From the NCBI GenBank assembly GCA_012513795.1, contig JAAZBN010000119.1, positions 1-43,067 on the forward strand: a DNA stretch of 43,067 nt, written 5' to 3'. The stretch comes from Bacteroidales bacterium. Lineage in GTDB: Bacteria > Bacteroidota > Bacteroidia > Bacteroidales > VadinHA17. The notes under the pieces are model-generated. The model saw only the letters and a list, made by a program, of their open reading frames with translations, was not told the DNA's origin and did no database searches. Both the position numbers and the translations under genes were made by a program. Positions within the stretch are counted from its first letter, which is position 1. Each line of letters starts with the position of its first letter. Positions 16,781-27,284 of this stretch are shown here, piece by piece.

Positions 16781-17737
16781 ATGGCACTTCAGATAGTCTT
16801 ATTAATTGCCGGCCTGGCGTTGCTTATTGCCGGGGCAGAATGGCTTGTTGGCGGAGCCTCCTCACTTGCAAGAAAATTCAGGATCTCAGATCTAACCATC
16901 GGATTAACTGTTGTAGCTTTCGGGACCTCGGCACCGGAGCTTGTGGTGAATCTATTTGCATCAGCCACCGATCACCAGGACATTTTCTTCGGGAACATAT
17001 TAGGCAGCAACAATTTCAATCTTTTCATCATTCTGGGCATTGCAGGTGTGCTACTACCCCTGAAGGTTCAGGCCAGCACAGTCTACAAAGAGATACCAAT
17101 GTCGCTGGCAGCCCTGGTGGTATTCTACCTGATGGTGCATATTTCTTCTCCCAAAGGTGAGATGATGCTGGGGAGAATTGACGGCATCATACTACTGGGA
17201 CTCTTTGTATTGTTCCAGTTCTACATTTACAGGCAGATAAAGGATTACACGCCGGAAGAGACCATTCAGAAGCCTTCCGGTCCACTGTTTAAGATGATAG
17301 TCCTTATCATCCTGGGTCTTGCCGGGTTGATAATTGGCGGGAGGCTCGTCCTTGACAACGCTGTCATCATTGCAAAAGCGATGGGTGTCAGTGAAAAGGT
17401 CATCGGGCTTACCATCATTGCGGCCGGAACATCTCTGCCTGAGCTCGCCACTTCAGTTGTTGCCGCCTTCAGAAAGAACGCTGACATTGCCGTGGGAAAC
17501 ATTGTAGGATCCAACCTGTTCAATTTACTCCTTATCGGAGGTACGGTCTCCTTGGTCAGTCCTGTTAAATACAGTCCGATTTTTGATATAGATTTTTATA
17601 TCCTGGCAGCAGGGACAGTTGTTCTCTTCATCAACCTTACAGCATGGCGGAAGCACCGGCTTGACAGGTGGGAGGCAGCGGTTCTGCTGACATCCTATAT
17701 TGGTTACACGATATACCTTATCTCCAGACAGGGTTGA
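16781..17737 (+). CDS. Calcium/sodium antiporter (CaCA family, YrbG-like)
   Basis: Two alpha-repeats: GLTVVAFGTSAPELVVNLFAS..GNILGSNNFNLFIILG and GLTIIAAGTSLPELATSVVAA..GNIVGSNLFNLLLIGG. Confidence 0.95.
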   Translation: MALQIVLLIAGLALLIAGAEWLVGGASSLARKFRISDLTIGLTVVAFGTSAPELVVNLFASATDHQDIFFGNILGSNNFNLFIILGIAGVLLPLKVQASTVYKEIPMSLAALVVFYLMVHISSPKGEMMLGRIDGIILLGLFVLFQFYIYRQIKDYTPEETIQKPSGPLFKMIVLIILGLAGLIIGGRLVLDNAVIIAKAMGVSEKVIGLTIIAAGTSLPELATSVVAAFRKNADIAVGNIVGSNLFNLLLIGGTVSLVSPVKYSPIFDIDFYILAAGTVVLFINLTAWRKHRLDRWEAAVLLTSYIGYTIYLISRQG

Positions 17738-17767
17738 TGGTTAGTGCCGGCTCCTGCTGCGGGCTCA

Positions 17768-19633
17768 TCATCTGGCAGGATAGGCGCCAACGTAAGCCTG
17801 GTCACGGTTCTTCATCTTCAGCAAAGCCTGTATTTCTGGTGGCGGCAGTGCAGCCACTGAGTGGCCGGCAAATCCGGGCAGGGTTCTGTAGTTATTTAAT
17901 TCAGGACTGATGAAGACACCCTGATCACTGAAGAAAAGGCATTTTGTTTCAAAGTCCGGATGGAGGGTATTCAGATCGACCGGTGAATCCATCGCAGTTA
18001 TGCACTGTTCATTCTGAGCCGGGCTCCAGAGTATAAGTGGCATCGCTTTGCGATCACCGTTTTTCACATATACGTTATTGTTAATAGTTTTGAACTGGGG
18101 ATCAGGAAGTCTGTCGCAGAGAATGCTTCGCTGCCAGATGAAGAGGTGTGGTCTGTTAAGGCTCGCATCTGCCACCATGAGGTTATTGACATAGATGTGC
18201 CCGTCACGTTCTTCCACATCAGGGCCAGTTGCAGGGTGCCACCCGAAGTGGTCACCCACGGCGCTGCGCTCGCTGCGGCTCACGCAGGCAGTACTGTTGA
18301 CGAGGGTATTGTTGTACATCTTCGCGTCACAGCTGTTGAGTATATGTATGCCGAGTTCGCAGTTTACGAAGACGTTCCCGGCACAAATGGCTCCTTTGGA
18401 TATCTCGAAGAAGAAGCCGCTCTCGCTGGGCCAGGTCTGGAGGTATGAGACCGCCCTGCCTGTCAGTCCTACATTTTCAATCCAGTTGTTGGTAAAAACA
18501 GCGTCTACGTTGCCCACATCATACCATATCCCGTTTGAGAAGGGGAGTTCCGTCACCAGGTTGTCATTGCAGGTAACCCGGTAGCACTGGTTGAATATTT
18601 TCACCGCTGCCGGGTAGTAGCCGGTTATGCGCTCGATGTTGTTTCTCGTGAAGATATTCTTTTCAAGCAGCGCATCTGATGAGCTGAGGATATATATGCC
18701 CTCAGTGCTTGTGTCGCTCACCCTGCAATTTCTGATTGTAAGTTTGTCTCCCCTCAGGTAAGCGGCAACCCGAGAGCAGAATGATATTGTGCAATGTTCA
18801 AGCGTTGTGCCCACCACATCTTTGCCGTGTTCAGCCTCAGGGGATATGCCCTCGGGGTCTTTCCCGTCTATCTCCAGTGCACGGTACGCATATTGTGTTA
18901 AGGTGATACCCCTGATTACCGGCCCGCGGCCGTCAGAGGTTCTGCCATGACATTCGCCGGTGACGCGGTGAATAGCTACATTATGAGTGGTTATTTCCAC
19001 AAGCTTATCCTTCGGGTCAATCCCGATATAAACCAGTCCTGCAGAATAATCTATAAAGAAAGTATTTTCATTCACCTCGCCCTCATAGCCGGCTGATTGC
19101 AGGAAGCGGCCGTCAATGAATACCATGTCATCATTAAACCTGTGAAGGGGTGTGTCCTTTCCGTTTCTGAGCCTCTGCCACCAGCTTTGCGGCGCTGACG
19201 GAAAGAGACGGTCCCATTTTGTCACCCACAGTCCGTTGCCCAGGTCCCTCCACTCTGTTGCCACTCCGGTGCCTTTAAGCACCGGTTGTTCATCACCGTA
19301 TGGCTGAATGGTGATTCCCTGGTTCAGCACCAGGTCTCCGGTCCGGTATGTTCCGCCACGCATAATAATGACGTCTCCGGTGGTTGCTTTCGCAATTGCA
19401 GCCTCCAGGGTTGACGGTGCATCAATGTTATCTCCCTGCGAGTTACTGTTGCCGTCAGGAGCAACATAAATTATGCGTTCTGCCTTTTCAGGGACCGGCC
19501 ATACCTGCCGTACCGGTCCGTAAGGCCCTCCTGAAGGCTGTGCGCCAGCAGGGGCCAGGAATGCAACAATAAGTGCAGCAGTTGCTGCTGTACGGAAAAA
19601 AGCAGTTAACTTTAATGAGCGATCTGTGTTCAT
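17768..19633 (-). CDS. Secreted right-handed parallel beta-helix protein
   Basis: Signal peptide; YVAPDGNSNSQGDNIDAPSTLEAAIAKATTGDVIIMRGGTYR; repeated coils (LEKNIFTRNNIERITGYY, FTNNWIENVG). Confidence 0.85.
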   Translation of the reverse strand: MNTDRSLKLTAFFRTAATAALIVAFLAPAGAQPSGGPYGPVRQVWPVPEKAERIIYVAPDGNSNSQGDNIDAPSTLEAAIAKATTGDVIIMRGGTYRTGDLVLNQGITIQPYGDEQPVLKGTGVATEWRDLGNGLWVTKWDRLFPSAPQSWWQRLRNGKDTPLHRFNDDMVFIDGRFLQSAGYEGEVNENTFFIDYSAGLVYIGIDPKDKLVEITTHNVAIHRVTGECHGRTSDGRGPVIRGITLTQYAYRALEIDGKDPEGISPEAEHGKDVVGTTLEHCTISFCSRVAAYLRGDKLTIRNCRVSDTSTEGIYILSSSDALLEKNIFTRNNIERITGYYPAAVKIFNQCYRVTCNDNLVTELPFSNGIWYDVGNVDAVFTNNWIENVGLTGRAVSYLQTWPSESGFFFEISKGAICAGNVFVNCELGIHILNSCDAKMYNNTLVNSTACVSRSERSAVGDHFGWHPATGPDVEERDGHIYVNNLMVADASLNRPHLFIWQRSILCDRLPDPQFKTINNNVYVKNGDRKAMPLILWSPAQNEQCITAMDSPVDLNTLHPDFETKCLFFSDQGVFISPELNNYRTLPGFAGHSVAALPPPEIQALLKMKNRDQAYVGAYPAR

Positions 19634-19661
19634 ATAATAATAGTATTTGTTTTGAAACCGA

Positions 19662-19679
19662 TTTCATAAAGTTATGAAA
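19662..19679. promoter_or_regulatory. Perfect inverted repeat TTTCATAA-AG-TTATGAAA in a divergent intergenic region
   Basis: 8-bp arms, 2-nt spacer, between ATGs at 19633 (-) and 19702 (+). Confidence 0.5.
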
Positions 19680-19701
19680 CTTTAAAGTATCAGACCATAA
19701 A

Positions 19702-20541
19702 ATGAGAATTAAAATTATCATCACAGTTGCTGTTTTACTGCTTGTTTCATCACATGCGGGAGGGCAGGCATTAAACGGGAAACAGTCACTTTCAGAGATT
19801 GAATGGAACAGCCGGACCATCACAGAGGGAGTAGTTCTGAGGTGGGTGCAGGCAAGGCTGTTTGACTCTGACCAGGCTATTTATATTGTTGAAACCGATA
19901 CCACCGCGGGGCAGTTTGAGTTTGGGGTGGCAGCCGGAGACAAACCTCTGATCACCAGTGTCTATGCTGCAGGAGAGGGTGTTTTAGCGGCTGTCAACGG
20001 CACGTTTTTCAACATGCAGGAGGGTTATAATGTGCACTATGTAAGGGTTAATGATTCAGTGGTGGCAGTCACCGACGAGAAGGAGTACGGCATTCGGGCC
20101 ACAGGGATTTTTACCGCCACCGGCGAGGTTGTTGATATTTCAGGCTGGGGGCCGGAGAGTGAGGATTCCGGGACCATGCTTGCCGAGGATGCCATCGTCA
20201 CCGGTCCCCTTCTTACAGATAATGGCCGGGACATTGCCCTTGACAGCATCAATTTCAACAAGAATCGCCATCCGCGTTCACTTTTGGGCATTACCGGCAC
20301 AGGTCATGTGCTGTTCATTGCCGTTGACGGCAGGCAGCCGGGCTATGCTGATGGTATGAGCCTCTTCGAGCTCAGGGAACTGGCGAAGAGTCTGGGATGT
20401 ACTGAAATCCTTAATCTTGACGGCGGAGGCTCAACAACGCTGTATGTGAAGGGCGAGGGTGTCACCGGTGTGGTTAACAGACCCTCCGGAAAGGTTGAGA
20501 GGCCGGTGCCCAGCATTGTGTTTGTCAAAAATAAAGAATAA
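19702..20541 (+). CDS. Phosphodiester glycosidase family protein (NAGPA-like)
   Basis: [83 protein letters not shown]. Confidence 0.9.
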   Translation: MRIKIIITVAVLLLVSSHAGGQALNGKQSLSEIEWNSRTITEGVVLRWVQARLFDSDQAIYIVETDTTAGQFEFGVAAGDKPLITSVYAAGEGVLAAVNGTFFNMQEGYNVHYVRVNDSVVAVTDEKEYGIRATGIFTATGEVVDISGWGPESEDSGTMLAEDAIVTGPLLTDNGRDIALDSINFNKNRHPRSLLGITGTGHVLFIAVDGRQPGYADGMSLFELRELAKSLGCTEILNLDGGGSTTLYVKGEGVTGVVNRPSGKVERPVPSIVFVKNKE

Positions 20542-20558
20542 TAAAAAAAGAAAATGAT

Positions 20559-21140
20559 ATGAGTTATACACTTCAACCCGGCCGGAAGGCCATAGATTTC
20601 AGGCTTCCTGCCACTGACGGCAGGGAATACAGCCTGTCAGACTTTGACAACTACCCGTTTCTGGTGATCTTCTTCACCTGCAACCACTGCCCCTATGTGA
20701 CCGGCTCCGACGAGGTGACACGTGACACTGCTGAGAAGTTCCGTGATGCCGGCGTGGCTTTCGTTGGCATCAACTCCAACAGTGAGCACACCTATGAGGA
20801 GGACAGCTTCCCGAACATGGTCAGGCGGATGGAGGAGCACAGATTCCCGTGGAAATACCTGTATGACAGAGACCAGACAGTGGTGAGAGCCTATGGAGGG
20901 CTTAAGACCCCGCATTTCTTTGTTTTTAACAGTGACCGCGTTCTTGTCTATACCGGCCGTGGTGTTGATTCTCCGAGGGACACCTCGCGCATGACCGTCA
21001 ATGATCTTGAGAGGACGCTGGAGGAACTCACCTCCGGAAGGGATATCAGCGTACCTGTCACCAATCCCATCGGGTGCAACATCAAGTGGGAAGGGCATGA
21101 TGCAAAGTGGATGCCCCCCGAAGCCTGCGATCTGGTATAG
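20559..21140 (+). CDS. Thioredoxin-fold (AhpC/TSA-like) protein with CNHC motif
   Basis: [74 protein letters not shown]. Confidence 0.9.
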   Translation: MSYTLQPGRKAIDFRLPATDGREYSLSDFDNYPFLVIFFTCNHCPYVTGSDEVTRDTAEKFRDAGVAFVGINSNSEHTYEEDSFPNMVRRMEEHRFPWKYLYDRDQTVVRAYGGLKTPHFFVFNSDRVLVYTGRGVDSPRDTSRMTVNDLERTLEELTSGRDISVPVTNPIGCNIKWEGHDAKWMPPEACDLV

Positions 21141-21155
21141 AAAGATATCTCAAGA

Positions 21156-22700
21156 ATGAAAACAAACTTTAGTCTGACTATTGCAATTATGAGCATCACC
21201 ATTGTGACTACAGGTCCATTGAAAAGTCAGAATTATCAGCAATCAGTCTTTGACGCCAACGCAGACATTGGTAAATGCGGGATCAAAGGTTCCAATGAAT
21301 TTCTTCCGGAGAGCCAGGAATACATACTTACCGGGTCCGGCGAAAACATCTGGTTCGGTTCAGACCAGTTCCACTTCGCGTGGAAGAAGATGAAGGGCGA
21401 TTTCATTCTGAGCGCCGGTGTAAGGTTTATCGGTGAGGGGAAGCATGAGCACCGGAAGGCCGGCTGGATGATCAGGGACGGGCTCGGAAGCGGTGCACCT
21501 CACGTCAGCTCTGCGGTGCACGGCGACGGGCTGACCTCGCTGCAATACCGCACCGCTGAAGGTGGGGAGACACTGGAAACCAGGTCCGTGGTAGAGGCAC
21601 CCGACGTAATTCAGCTTGAACGGAAAGGTGACCTGTTCATCTTCTCCGCCGCCGTCAGGGGCAATCCGTTTGATACCGTAGCTGTCAGACAGGCATCACT
21701 GACCGGGGAGGTATATACCGGACTGTTTGTCTGCTCACATGATAACAACGTGGCCGAAAGCGCTGTTTTTTCCAATGTGCGGATCACAAAACCGGCATGG
21801 CAGGGACTGGTGCCTTACGGTGACTACCTCGCAAGCAACCTTGAGATACTGGATATTGAAACCGGCCTTCGCAGGGTGGTTTTCCAGGCGCCAAACTCCA
21901 TCCAGGCTCCCAACTGGACTCCTGACGGCAAATACCTGATTTATAACAGTGACGGGCTGCTTTACCGGTTCGACCTTGAAGCGGGCAAGCCTGAGGTGAT
22001 CAATTCCGGTCTCGCCACAAGCAACAACAATGACCATGTGCTCTCCTTCGACGGCAGCATGCTTGGCATAAGTCATCACGTGGCAGAGGAGGAAAACAGG
22101 TCAAACATTTTTGTTATGCCGGCCGGCGGAGGCAAACCTGAGCGTATCACGGCCAGGGGTCCCTCCTATCTCCACGGATGGTCACCTGACGGCCGCTGGC
22201 TGACTTATACCGCTGAGCGAAACGGCAACTATGACATCTACAAAATATCAGTAAAGAAGAAGAAAGAGATCAGACTTACAGATGCTCCCGGCCTTGATGA
22301 CGGGTCAGAGTACTCACCTGACGGGAAGTATATTTACTTCAACTCGGTCCGTACCGGCAAGATGAAGCTCTGGAGAATGAAGCCTGATGGCTCGGAGCAG
22401 GAACAGGTTACTTTCGATGAATACAATGACTGGTTCCCGCATATATCACCGGACGGGAGGCAGATTGTTTTCCTCTCCTTCATGCCTGAGGTTAGGGCTG
22501 ATGATCACCCGTTTTATAAGCATGTGTATATCAGAATGATACCGATTCCTGAAGCAGAAACAGGCAGGCAGGATTTTGCAGCGCTGACACCTGAGGTAAT
22601 TGCTTATCTTTACGGCGGACAGGGTACTATCAATGTACCGAGCTGGTCCCCTGACGGAAGTAAGATAGCATTTGTCAGCAACTCCGGTACTACCGAATGA
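21156..22700 (+). CDS. TolB-like/PD40 beta-propeller protein, secreted
   Basis: Repeated PDGKYLIYNSDGLLYRFDL, SPDGRWLTYTAERNGNYDIYKI, SPDGKYIYFNSVRTGKMKLWRM, SPDGSKIAFVSNS. Confidence 0.9.
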   Translation: MKTNFSLTIAIMSITIVTTGPLKSQNYQQSVFDANADIGKCGIKGSNEFLPESQEYILTGSGENIWFGSDQFHFAWKKMKGDFILSAGVRFIGEGKHEHRKAGWMIRDGLGSGAPHVSSAVHGDGLTSLQYRTAEGGETLETRSVVEAPDVIQLERKGDLFIFSAAVRGNPFDTVAVRQASLTGEVYTGLFVCSHDNNVAESAVFSNVRITKPAWQGLVPYGDYLASNLEILDIETGLRRVVFQAPNSIQAPNWTPDGKYLIYNSDGLLYRFDLEAGKPEVINSGLATSNNNDHVLSFDGSMLGISHHVAEEENRSNIFVMPAGGGKPERITARGPSYLHGWSPDGRWLTYTAERNGNYDIYKISVKKKKEIRLTDAPGLDDGSEYSPDGKYIYFNSVRTGKMKLWRMKPDGSEQEQVTFDEYNDWFPHISPDGRQIVFLSFMPEVRADDHPFYKHVYIRMIPIPEAETGRQDFAALTPEVIAYLYGGQGTINVPSWSPDGSKIAFVSNSGTTE

Positions 22701-22704
22701 CCTT

Positions 22705-24459
22705 ATGATCAGAATAAGAAAAATAACCAATCCCTTTCACGAGGCCAATATACGTAAGATTGAGGCCGTGAAGGAGATACTGCGAAAGCAGTTTCCGGCC
22801 ATCAGTGAAAAGAAAATAGGTGAGTTGGAGACTCAGTTTGTCAATCCTCTGCGGAAAAAGTATCAGACGGCCGTTTTCGTTGCAGAGGATATTCATGAGA
22901 CAGTGAGGGCTTTTGCCGTGCTGTTGTATATGCCTGACCTGCAGTTCTGTTATCTCGATTACATTGCAGCCTCTCCGGGCAGCTCCTCATCGGGACTGGG
23001 AGGAGCTCTTTATGAAAGGTTAAGAGAAGAGGCTGTCTCGGTTGATGCTGTCGGACTCTTCTTTGAGTGTCTGCCGGATGATCCGGCACTATGCAAGGAT
23101 CAGTCTACGCTTGAGCAGAACCGCAAGAGACTTGCCTTTTATGAGCGGTTCGGGGCAAGGCCTGTTATAAATACGCTGTACGAGACTCCCGTCAGGCCGG
23201 AGGATGATTGTCCGCCTTATTTGGTCTTTGACGGGTTGGGAAGGCGTGAGACTGTCTCACGCGGTGAGCTTCGCGGAATAGTAAGGGCAATCCTGGAGAG
23301 AAAATACGGCGACTATTCGGGAGTCGAATATAATAACATGGTCATCAACAGTATAACTGACGATCCGGCAGTTATCAGGCCTCCCCGTTACACCCGGAAA
23401 AAAATAATCATAGAGGGCCCTGCGACGCTTCCGGAGAAGAAAAAAATATGGCTTGCCGTAAATGATAAACACTCTATTCATCATGTCAGGGAGCGCGGCT
23501 ATGTGGAATCGCCCGTAAGGGTAAAAAGCATTCTCAGAGAACTGGATAAAAGCGGGCTGTTCAGGATGGGCAAAATCAGGGAGTATCCTGACAGGCATAT
23601 TCTTGATGTTCATGACAGCAACTATTTCAACTATTTCAGGAAGGTAAGCCAGACCATCCCCAAAGGGGAGTCGGTATACCCATATGTTTTTCCCATCAGG
23701 TATGCCACCAGGGCACCAAAGGAGCTGTCAGTACGGGCAGGCTACTATTGTTTTGACACCTTCACCCCGCTCAACCAGGATGCTTTCCTGGCTGCACGCT
23801 GGGGTGTCAATTGCGTGATGAGTGCAGCTGATGAGCTGCTTGCGGGTACACGGTACGCTTATGTGCTCACCCGGCCACCCGGGCATCATACAGAGCGGTC
23901 TGTCTTCGGCGGATTCTGCTACTTGAACAACTGTGCAATAGCAGCTCATTACCTGAGCCGCAGCAGCAGGGTAGCCATACTGGATATCGACTACCATCAC
24001 GGCAACGGTCAGCAGCAGATCTTTTACGGAAGGAATGATGTGCTTACAATTTCCATCCACGGCCATCCCTCTTTTGCCTATCCCTATTTCTCGGGGTTTG
24101 AGGAAGAGAAGGGCGAAGGTGAAGGTCTTGGTTTCAATTATAACTTTCCCCTTCCGGAAAAGGTGACCCACGAGCAGTATACCAGGGTACTGGGAAGGGC
24201 GATCAGGATTATCCAAAAATACAAGCCTGATTACCTTATAGTTGCACTAGGCCTTGATCCTGCCAAGGGTGATCCGACCGGCACCTGGAGTTTTACTCAC
24301 AGGGATTTTGCAGCAAACGGGGAGATGATAGGCAGCCTTAAACTGCCGACACTGGTGGTTCAGGAAGGGGGCTACCGCAACCAGTCGCTTGGGGTCAATG
24401 CAAGGTCCTTTTTCGCAGGTTTGCACAGTTCTCATAATGGCAAAAAACTAATTAGATGA
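22705..24459 (+). CDS. N-terminal GNAT-like acetyltransferase fused to a C-terminal histone deacetylase/acetylpolyamine amidohydrolase domain
   Basis: GNAT: DLQFCYLDYIAASPGSSSSGLGGALYERLREEA..AFYERFGARPV. HDAC: RPPGHHTERSVFGGFCYLNNCAIAA, AILDIDYHHGNGQQQIFY, ALGLDPAKGDPTG, VVQEGGY. Confidence 0.88.
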   Translation: MIRIRKITNPFHEANIRKIEAVKEILRKQFPAISEKKIGELETQFVNPLRKKYQTAVFVAEDIHETVRAFAVLLYMPDLQFCYLDYIAASPGSSSSGLGGALYERLREEAVSVDAVGLFFECLPDDPALCKDQSTLEQNRKRLAFYERFGARPVINTLYETPVRPEDDCPPYLVFDGLGRRETVSRGELRGIVRAILERKYGDYSGVEYNNMVINSITDDPAVIRPPRYTRKKIIIEGPATLPEKKKIWLAVNDKHSIHHVRERGYVESPVRVKSILRELDKSGLFRMGKIREYPDRHILDVHDSNYFNYFRKVSQTIPKGESVYPYVFPIRYATRAPKELSVRAGYYCFDTFTPLNQDAFLAARWGVNCVMSAADELLAGTRYAYVLTRPPGHHTERSVFGGFCYLNNCAIAAHYLSRSSRVAILDIDYHHGNGQQQIFYGRNDVLTISIHGHPSFAYPYFSGFEEEKGEGEGLGFNYNFPLPEKVTHEQYTRVLGRAIRIIQKYKPDYLIVALGLDPAKGDPTGTWSFTHRDFAANGEMIGSLKLPTLVVQEGGYRNQSLGVNARSFFAGLHSSHNGKKLIR

Positions 24460-25316
24460 AGAAATCGATATTCTCCATGACAGGCATTAAGCGATACCTC
24501 CTGGTGGCTGCAATAATCATTGTGGCAATCATCCTTCTCGCCAACAAACTGGTTATCTGGGGTGCGGCTTTTCTGGCTGCAGGACTGATTATCCTGGGCA
24601 TTCAGCAGTTGATTCTGCTTAATGTAAAGGTTTCCAGGTTTGAGGATAACATCACCGGGCTCGAGGAGAAGAACCAGAGTCTTGCGAAGATGAACGAGAA
24701 GCTGATGGAGGAGAATGAATTTCTCAAGGAGAGACATTTTCAGATCACGCAGATAAAGAGTATCCTGGAGATGAACCTTTTCGAGATAGACACCCGGTTC
24801 AAGCGCACGGTAAACAAGACAGAACAGCTCAATGACCGGGAGATACGTTACATTGGCAGTCTGGGTGTTTCACTGAAGGCGAAATATGGTATTGACCTCA
24901 AGGAACTAAGGTTCAAGTATCTTCCCGAATCAGACGAGCTGATAGTGGCCAATATCAACCCGCGGTTCCTCTCTTTCGGCAACCGGAAGCTGGAGTGGGA
25001 GTTTTTTGAGACGCTGGAGTACAGGAGACAACTGCCCCTGACGGTGAAGAGGTGGATGACCAGTGATGACCTGGCGGAAAGAGCGGAGAAACTGAAGGAA
25101 GAGATCCGTCTTGAGACCGAGCATTCGCTCGAGAGTGGCCCTGAAGAGTTTGCATGGATCATGGAACCAATCAGGGAAAATGTTGAAAACACAATCAGGA
25201 TCATGTTCAAGGGTGTTACGAGCAACATAAGGATTGCAGAAATGGCAGACAACACCTTTGTTCCCATTGAGGGGATAAAACTGGGGAAGCTCGAAGAGAA
25301 TAAGAGACTTAAATAA
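24456..25316 (+). CDS. Membrane-anchored coiled-coil protein of unknown function
   Basis: Two adjacent N-terminal TM segments, then an E/K-rich coiled coil; overlaps the preceding stop by 4 nt. Confidence 0.65.
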   Translation: MKKSIFSMTGIKRYLLVAAIIIVAIILLANKLVIWGAAFLAAGLIILGIQQLILLNVKVSRFEDNITGLEEKNQSLAKMNEKLMEENEFLKERHFQITQIKSILEMNLFEIDTRFKRTVNKTEQLNDREIRYIGSLGVSLKAKYGIDLKELRFKYLPESDELIVANINPRFLSFGNRKLEWEFFETLEYRRQLPLTVKRWMTSDDLAERAEKLKEEIRLETEHSLESGPEEFAWIMEPIRENVENTIRIMFKGVTSNIRIAEMADNTFVPIEGIKLGKLEENKRLK

Positions 25317-25323
25317 AATACTT

Positions 25324-27279
25324 ATGGCTAAACTGTTTATTGCTGTTGCCTGCGCGATATTTCTTGCAGCCGGATGCAACAATGTACCTGTGGTATCCCT
25401 TACCGGTTCTGATGGGAAGACCAGGCTGACTTTTGAATTGGAGGAGGGCGGGTTACCAACCTACTCATTATTTTACAGTGATACTGTTGTGATCCGAAAT
25501 GGCAGGCTTGGAGTTGTCATGGCTGATGATGATTTTTCCGGGAACCTGACGTTGGATTCTGTTTCCGGACCAGTGGAGGTCAATGATAACTATACACTTC
25601 TTTATGGTAAGACAAAGAAAGCTTCATACAATGCCAGACAGATGGTCGTTCATCTTTCCAATAGTTACGGAAAGAATATGAATATTGTTTTCCGGCTCTC
25701 TGATCAGGGGCTTGCTTTTTGCTATGATTTCCCCGGCGCCCCCGGAGAGAATAAGTTCATCATCGAGGAAAAGAGCACATTCTCTTTCCCTGAGGAGACT
25801 GTTGCATGGATCCAGCCCCGGGCTGCATCAAAATCGGGATGGAACCAGACCAATCCATCATACGAGGAGAACTACCTGATGGAGGAACTGCTGTCAGACC
25901 TGGATGCTGACACAAACGGATATGTTTTCCCTGCCCTGTTCCGTACAGGCAACTGCTGGGTCAACCTGACGGAGAGCTGGCCGGACCGCAACTACTGCGG
26001 GAGTCACCTGGACCTGATTGTCGGAACGAACGAGCTGTCCATTGCCTTCCCTGAGCCGACAGAGGGATACACGAATGGCGTTGTTTATCCCCGGTCAACA
26101 CTTCCCTGGCAGACCCCCTGGAGAATAATAACCATTGGAAGCACTCCGGGAGTTATTGCCGAATCAACCCATGGCACTGACCTTGCCCTTCCGCCCGAGG
26201 AGGGCGACTTCAGCTATGTCAGGCCGGGAAGGGCAGCGTGGAGCTGGGCCCTGATGAAGGACGGATCAGTCAACTATGAAGAGCAGAGACGTTTCATCAG
26301 CTATGCCTCAGAAATGGGATGGGAGTATTGCCTTATTGACGTGAACTGGGATAGGACGATCGGTTGGGAGAAGATAGGTGAGCTTGCAAAGCTGGCAGAA
26401 AACAAAAATGTAGGTCTGATACTGTGGTACAATTCGGCAGGTGATTGGAACACAGTTACATATCACCCCAAGGACCGGCTGTTAACGCATGAATTGAGGG
26501 AGGAGGAATTCAGCAGGCTGGAGAGTCTTGGCATAAAGGGCATAAAGGTTGATTTCTTCGGCGGCGACGGGCAATCTATGATGGATTATTACAAGGATAT
26601 TCTCGAAGATGCCCATCGGCACAGGCTGGTTGTCAACTGTCATGGTTCCACGCTCCCCCGCGGTGTGCAGCGCACCTGGCCAAATCTTGTCTCCATGGAG
26701 GCAATCCGAGGGTTTGAATTTGCCACGTTTGACCAGTCAACCGCTGACCTCGTTCCGTCAAAAGCCACTATGCTGGCATACACCAGGAATGCGTTTGATC
26801 CGATGGATTTCACCCCGGTCTGCTTTACTGAATATGACAATTATGAGCGTGTTACAGGTAACGGAGCCGAACTGGCCATGGCAGTACTCTTCTTGTCAGG
26901 TGTCCAGCATTATGCCGAGACTCCTCAGGGGATGGCAACTGTTCCGGACTATGTAAGGGAGATGATGAGCGAAATACCTGTCAGCTGGGACGAGACAAGG
27001 TTCATTGACGGATATCCGGGTAGCCATATCGTGATGGCGAGAAGATCCGGGGAAGAATGGTATATTGCCGGTGTCAATGCTGAAAAGGAACCGCTGAGGC
27101 TTGTGTTTCCGGCTCCAATTCACACTGCCGGCACATGGACAGTTGTTACAGATGGAGAGACTCTACGGTCATTCTCAACCTCCACTGTCACTGCGGACGC
27201 AGAAGGTAAGATAACTGTAGAAGTGCGACCCAACGGTGGATTTGTGATGACTTGTAAAAACCAGTTGAATAACCTTTGA
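25324..27279 (+). CDS. Glycoside hydrolase family 97 protein
   Basis: Lipobox AAGCN; EYCLIDVNWDRTIGWEKIGELAKLAENKNVGLILWYNSAGDWN; GIKGIKVDFFGGDGQSMMDYYKDILEDAHRHRLVVNCHGSTLPRGVQRTWPNLVSMEAIRGFE. Confidence 0.93.
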   Translation: MAKLFIAVACAIFLAAGCNNVPVVSLTGSDGKTRLTFELEEGGLPTYSLFYSDTVVIRNGRLGVVMADDDFSGNLTLDSVSGPVEVNDNYTLLYGKTKKASYNARQMVVHLSNSYGKNMNIVFRLSDQGLAFCYDFPGAPGENKFIIEEKSTFSFPEETVAWIQPRAASKSGWNQTNPSYEENYLMEELLSDLDADTNGYVFPALFRTGNCWVNLTESWPDRNYCGSHLDLIVGTNELSIAFPEPTEGYTNGVVYPRSTLPWQTPWRIITIGSTPGVIAESTHGTDLALPPEEGDFSYVRPGRAAWSWALMKDGSVNYEEQRRFISYASEMGWEYCLIDVNWDRTIGWEKIGELAKLAENKNVGLILWYNSAGDWNTVTYHPKDRLLTHELREEEFSRLESLGIKGIKVDFFGGDGQSMMDYYKDILEDAHRHRLVVNCHGSTLPRGVQRTWPNLVSMEAIRGFEFATFDQSTADLVPSKATMLAYTRNAFDPMDFTPVCFTEYDNYERVTGNGAELAMAVLFLSGVQHYAETPQGMATVPDYVREMMSEIPVSWDETRFIDGYPGSHIVMARRSGEEWYIAGVNAEKEPLRLVFPAPIHTAGTWTVVTDGETLRSFSTSTVTADAEGKITVEVRPNGGFVMTCKNQLNNL

Positions 27280-27284
27280 ACATT

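Noticed and set aside
23728-24216. 162-aa minus-strand ORF
   Set aside because: Lies antisense within the well-supported HDAC domain.
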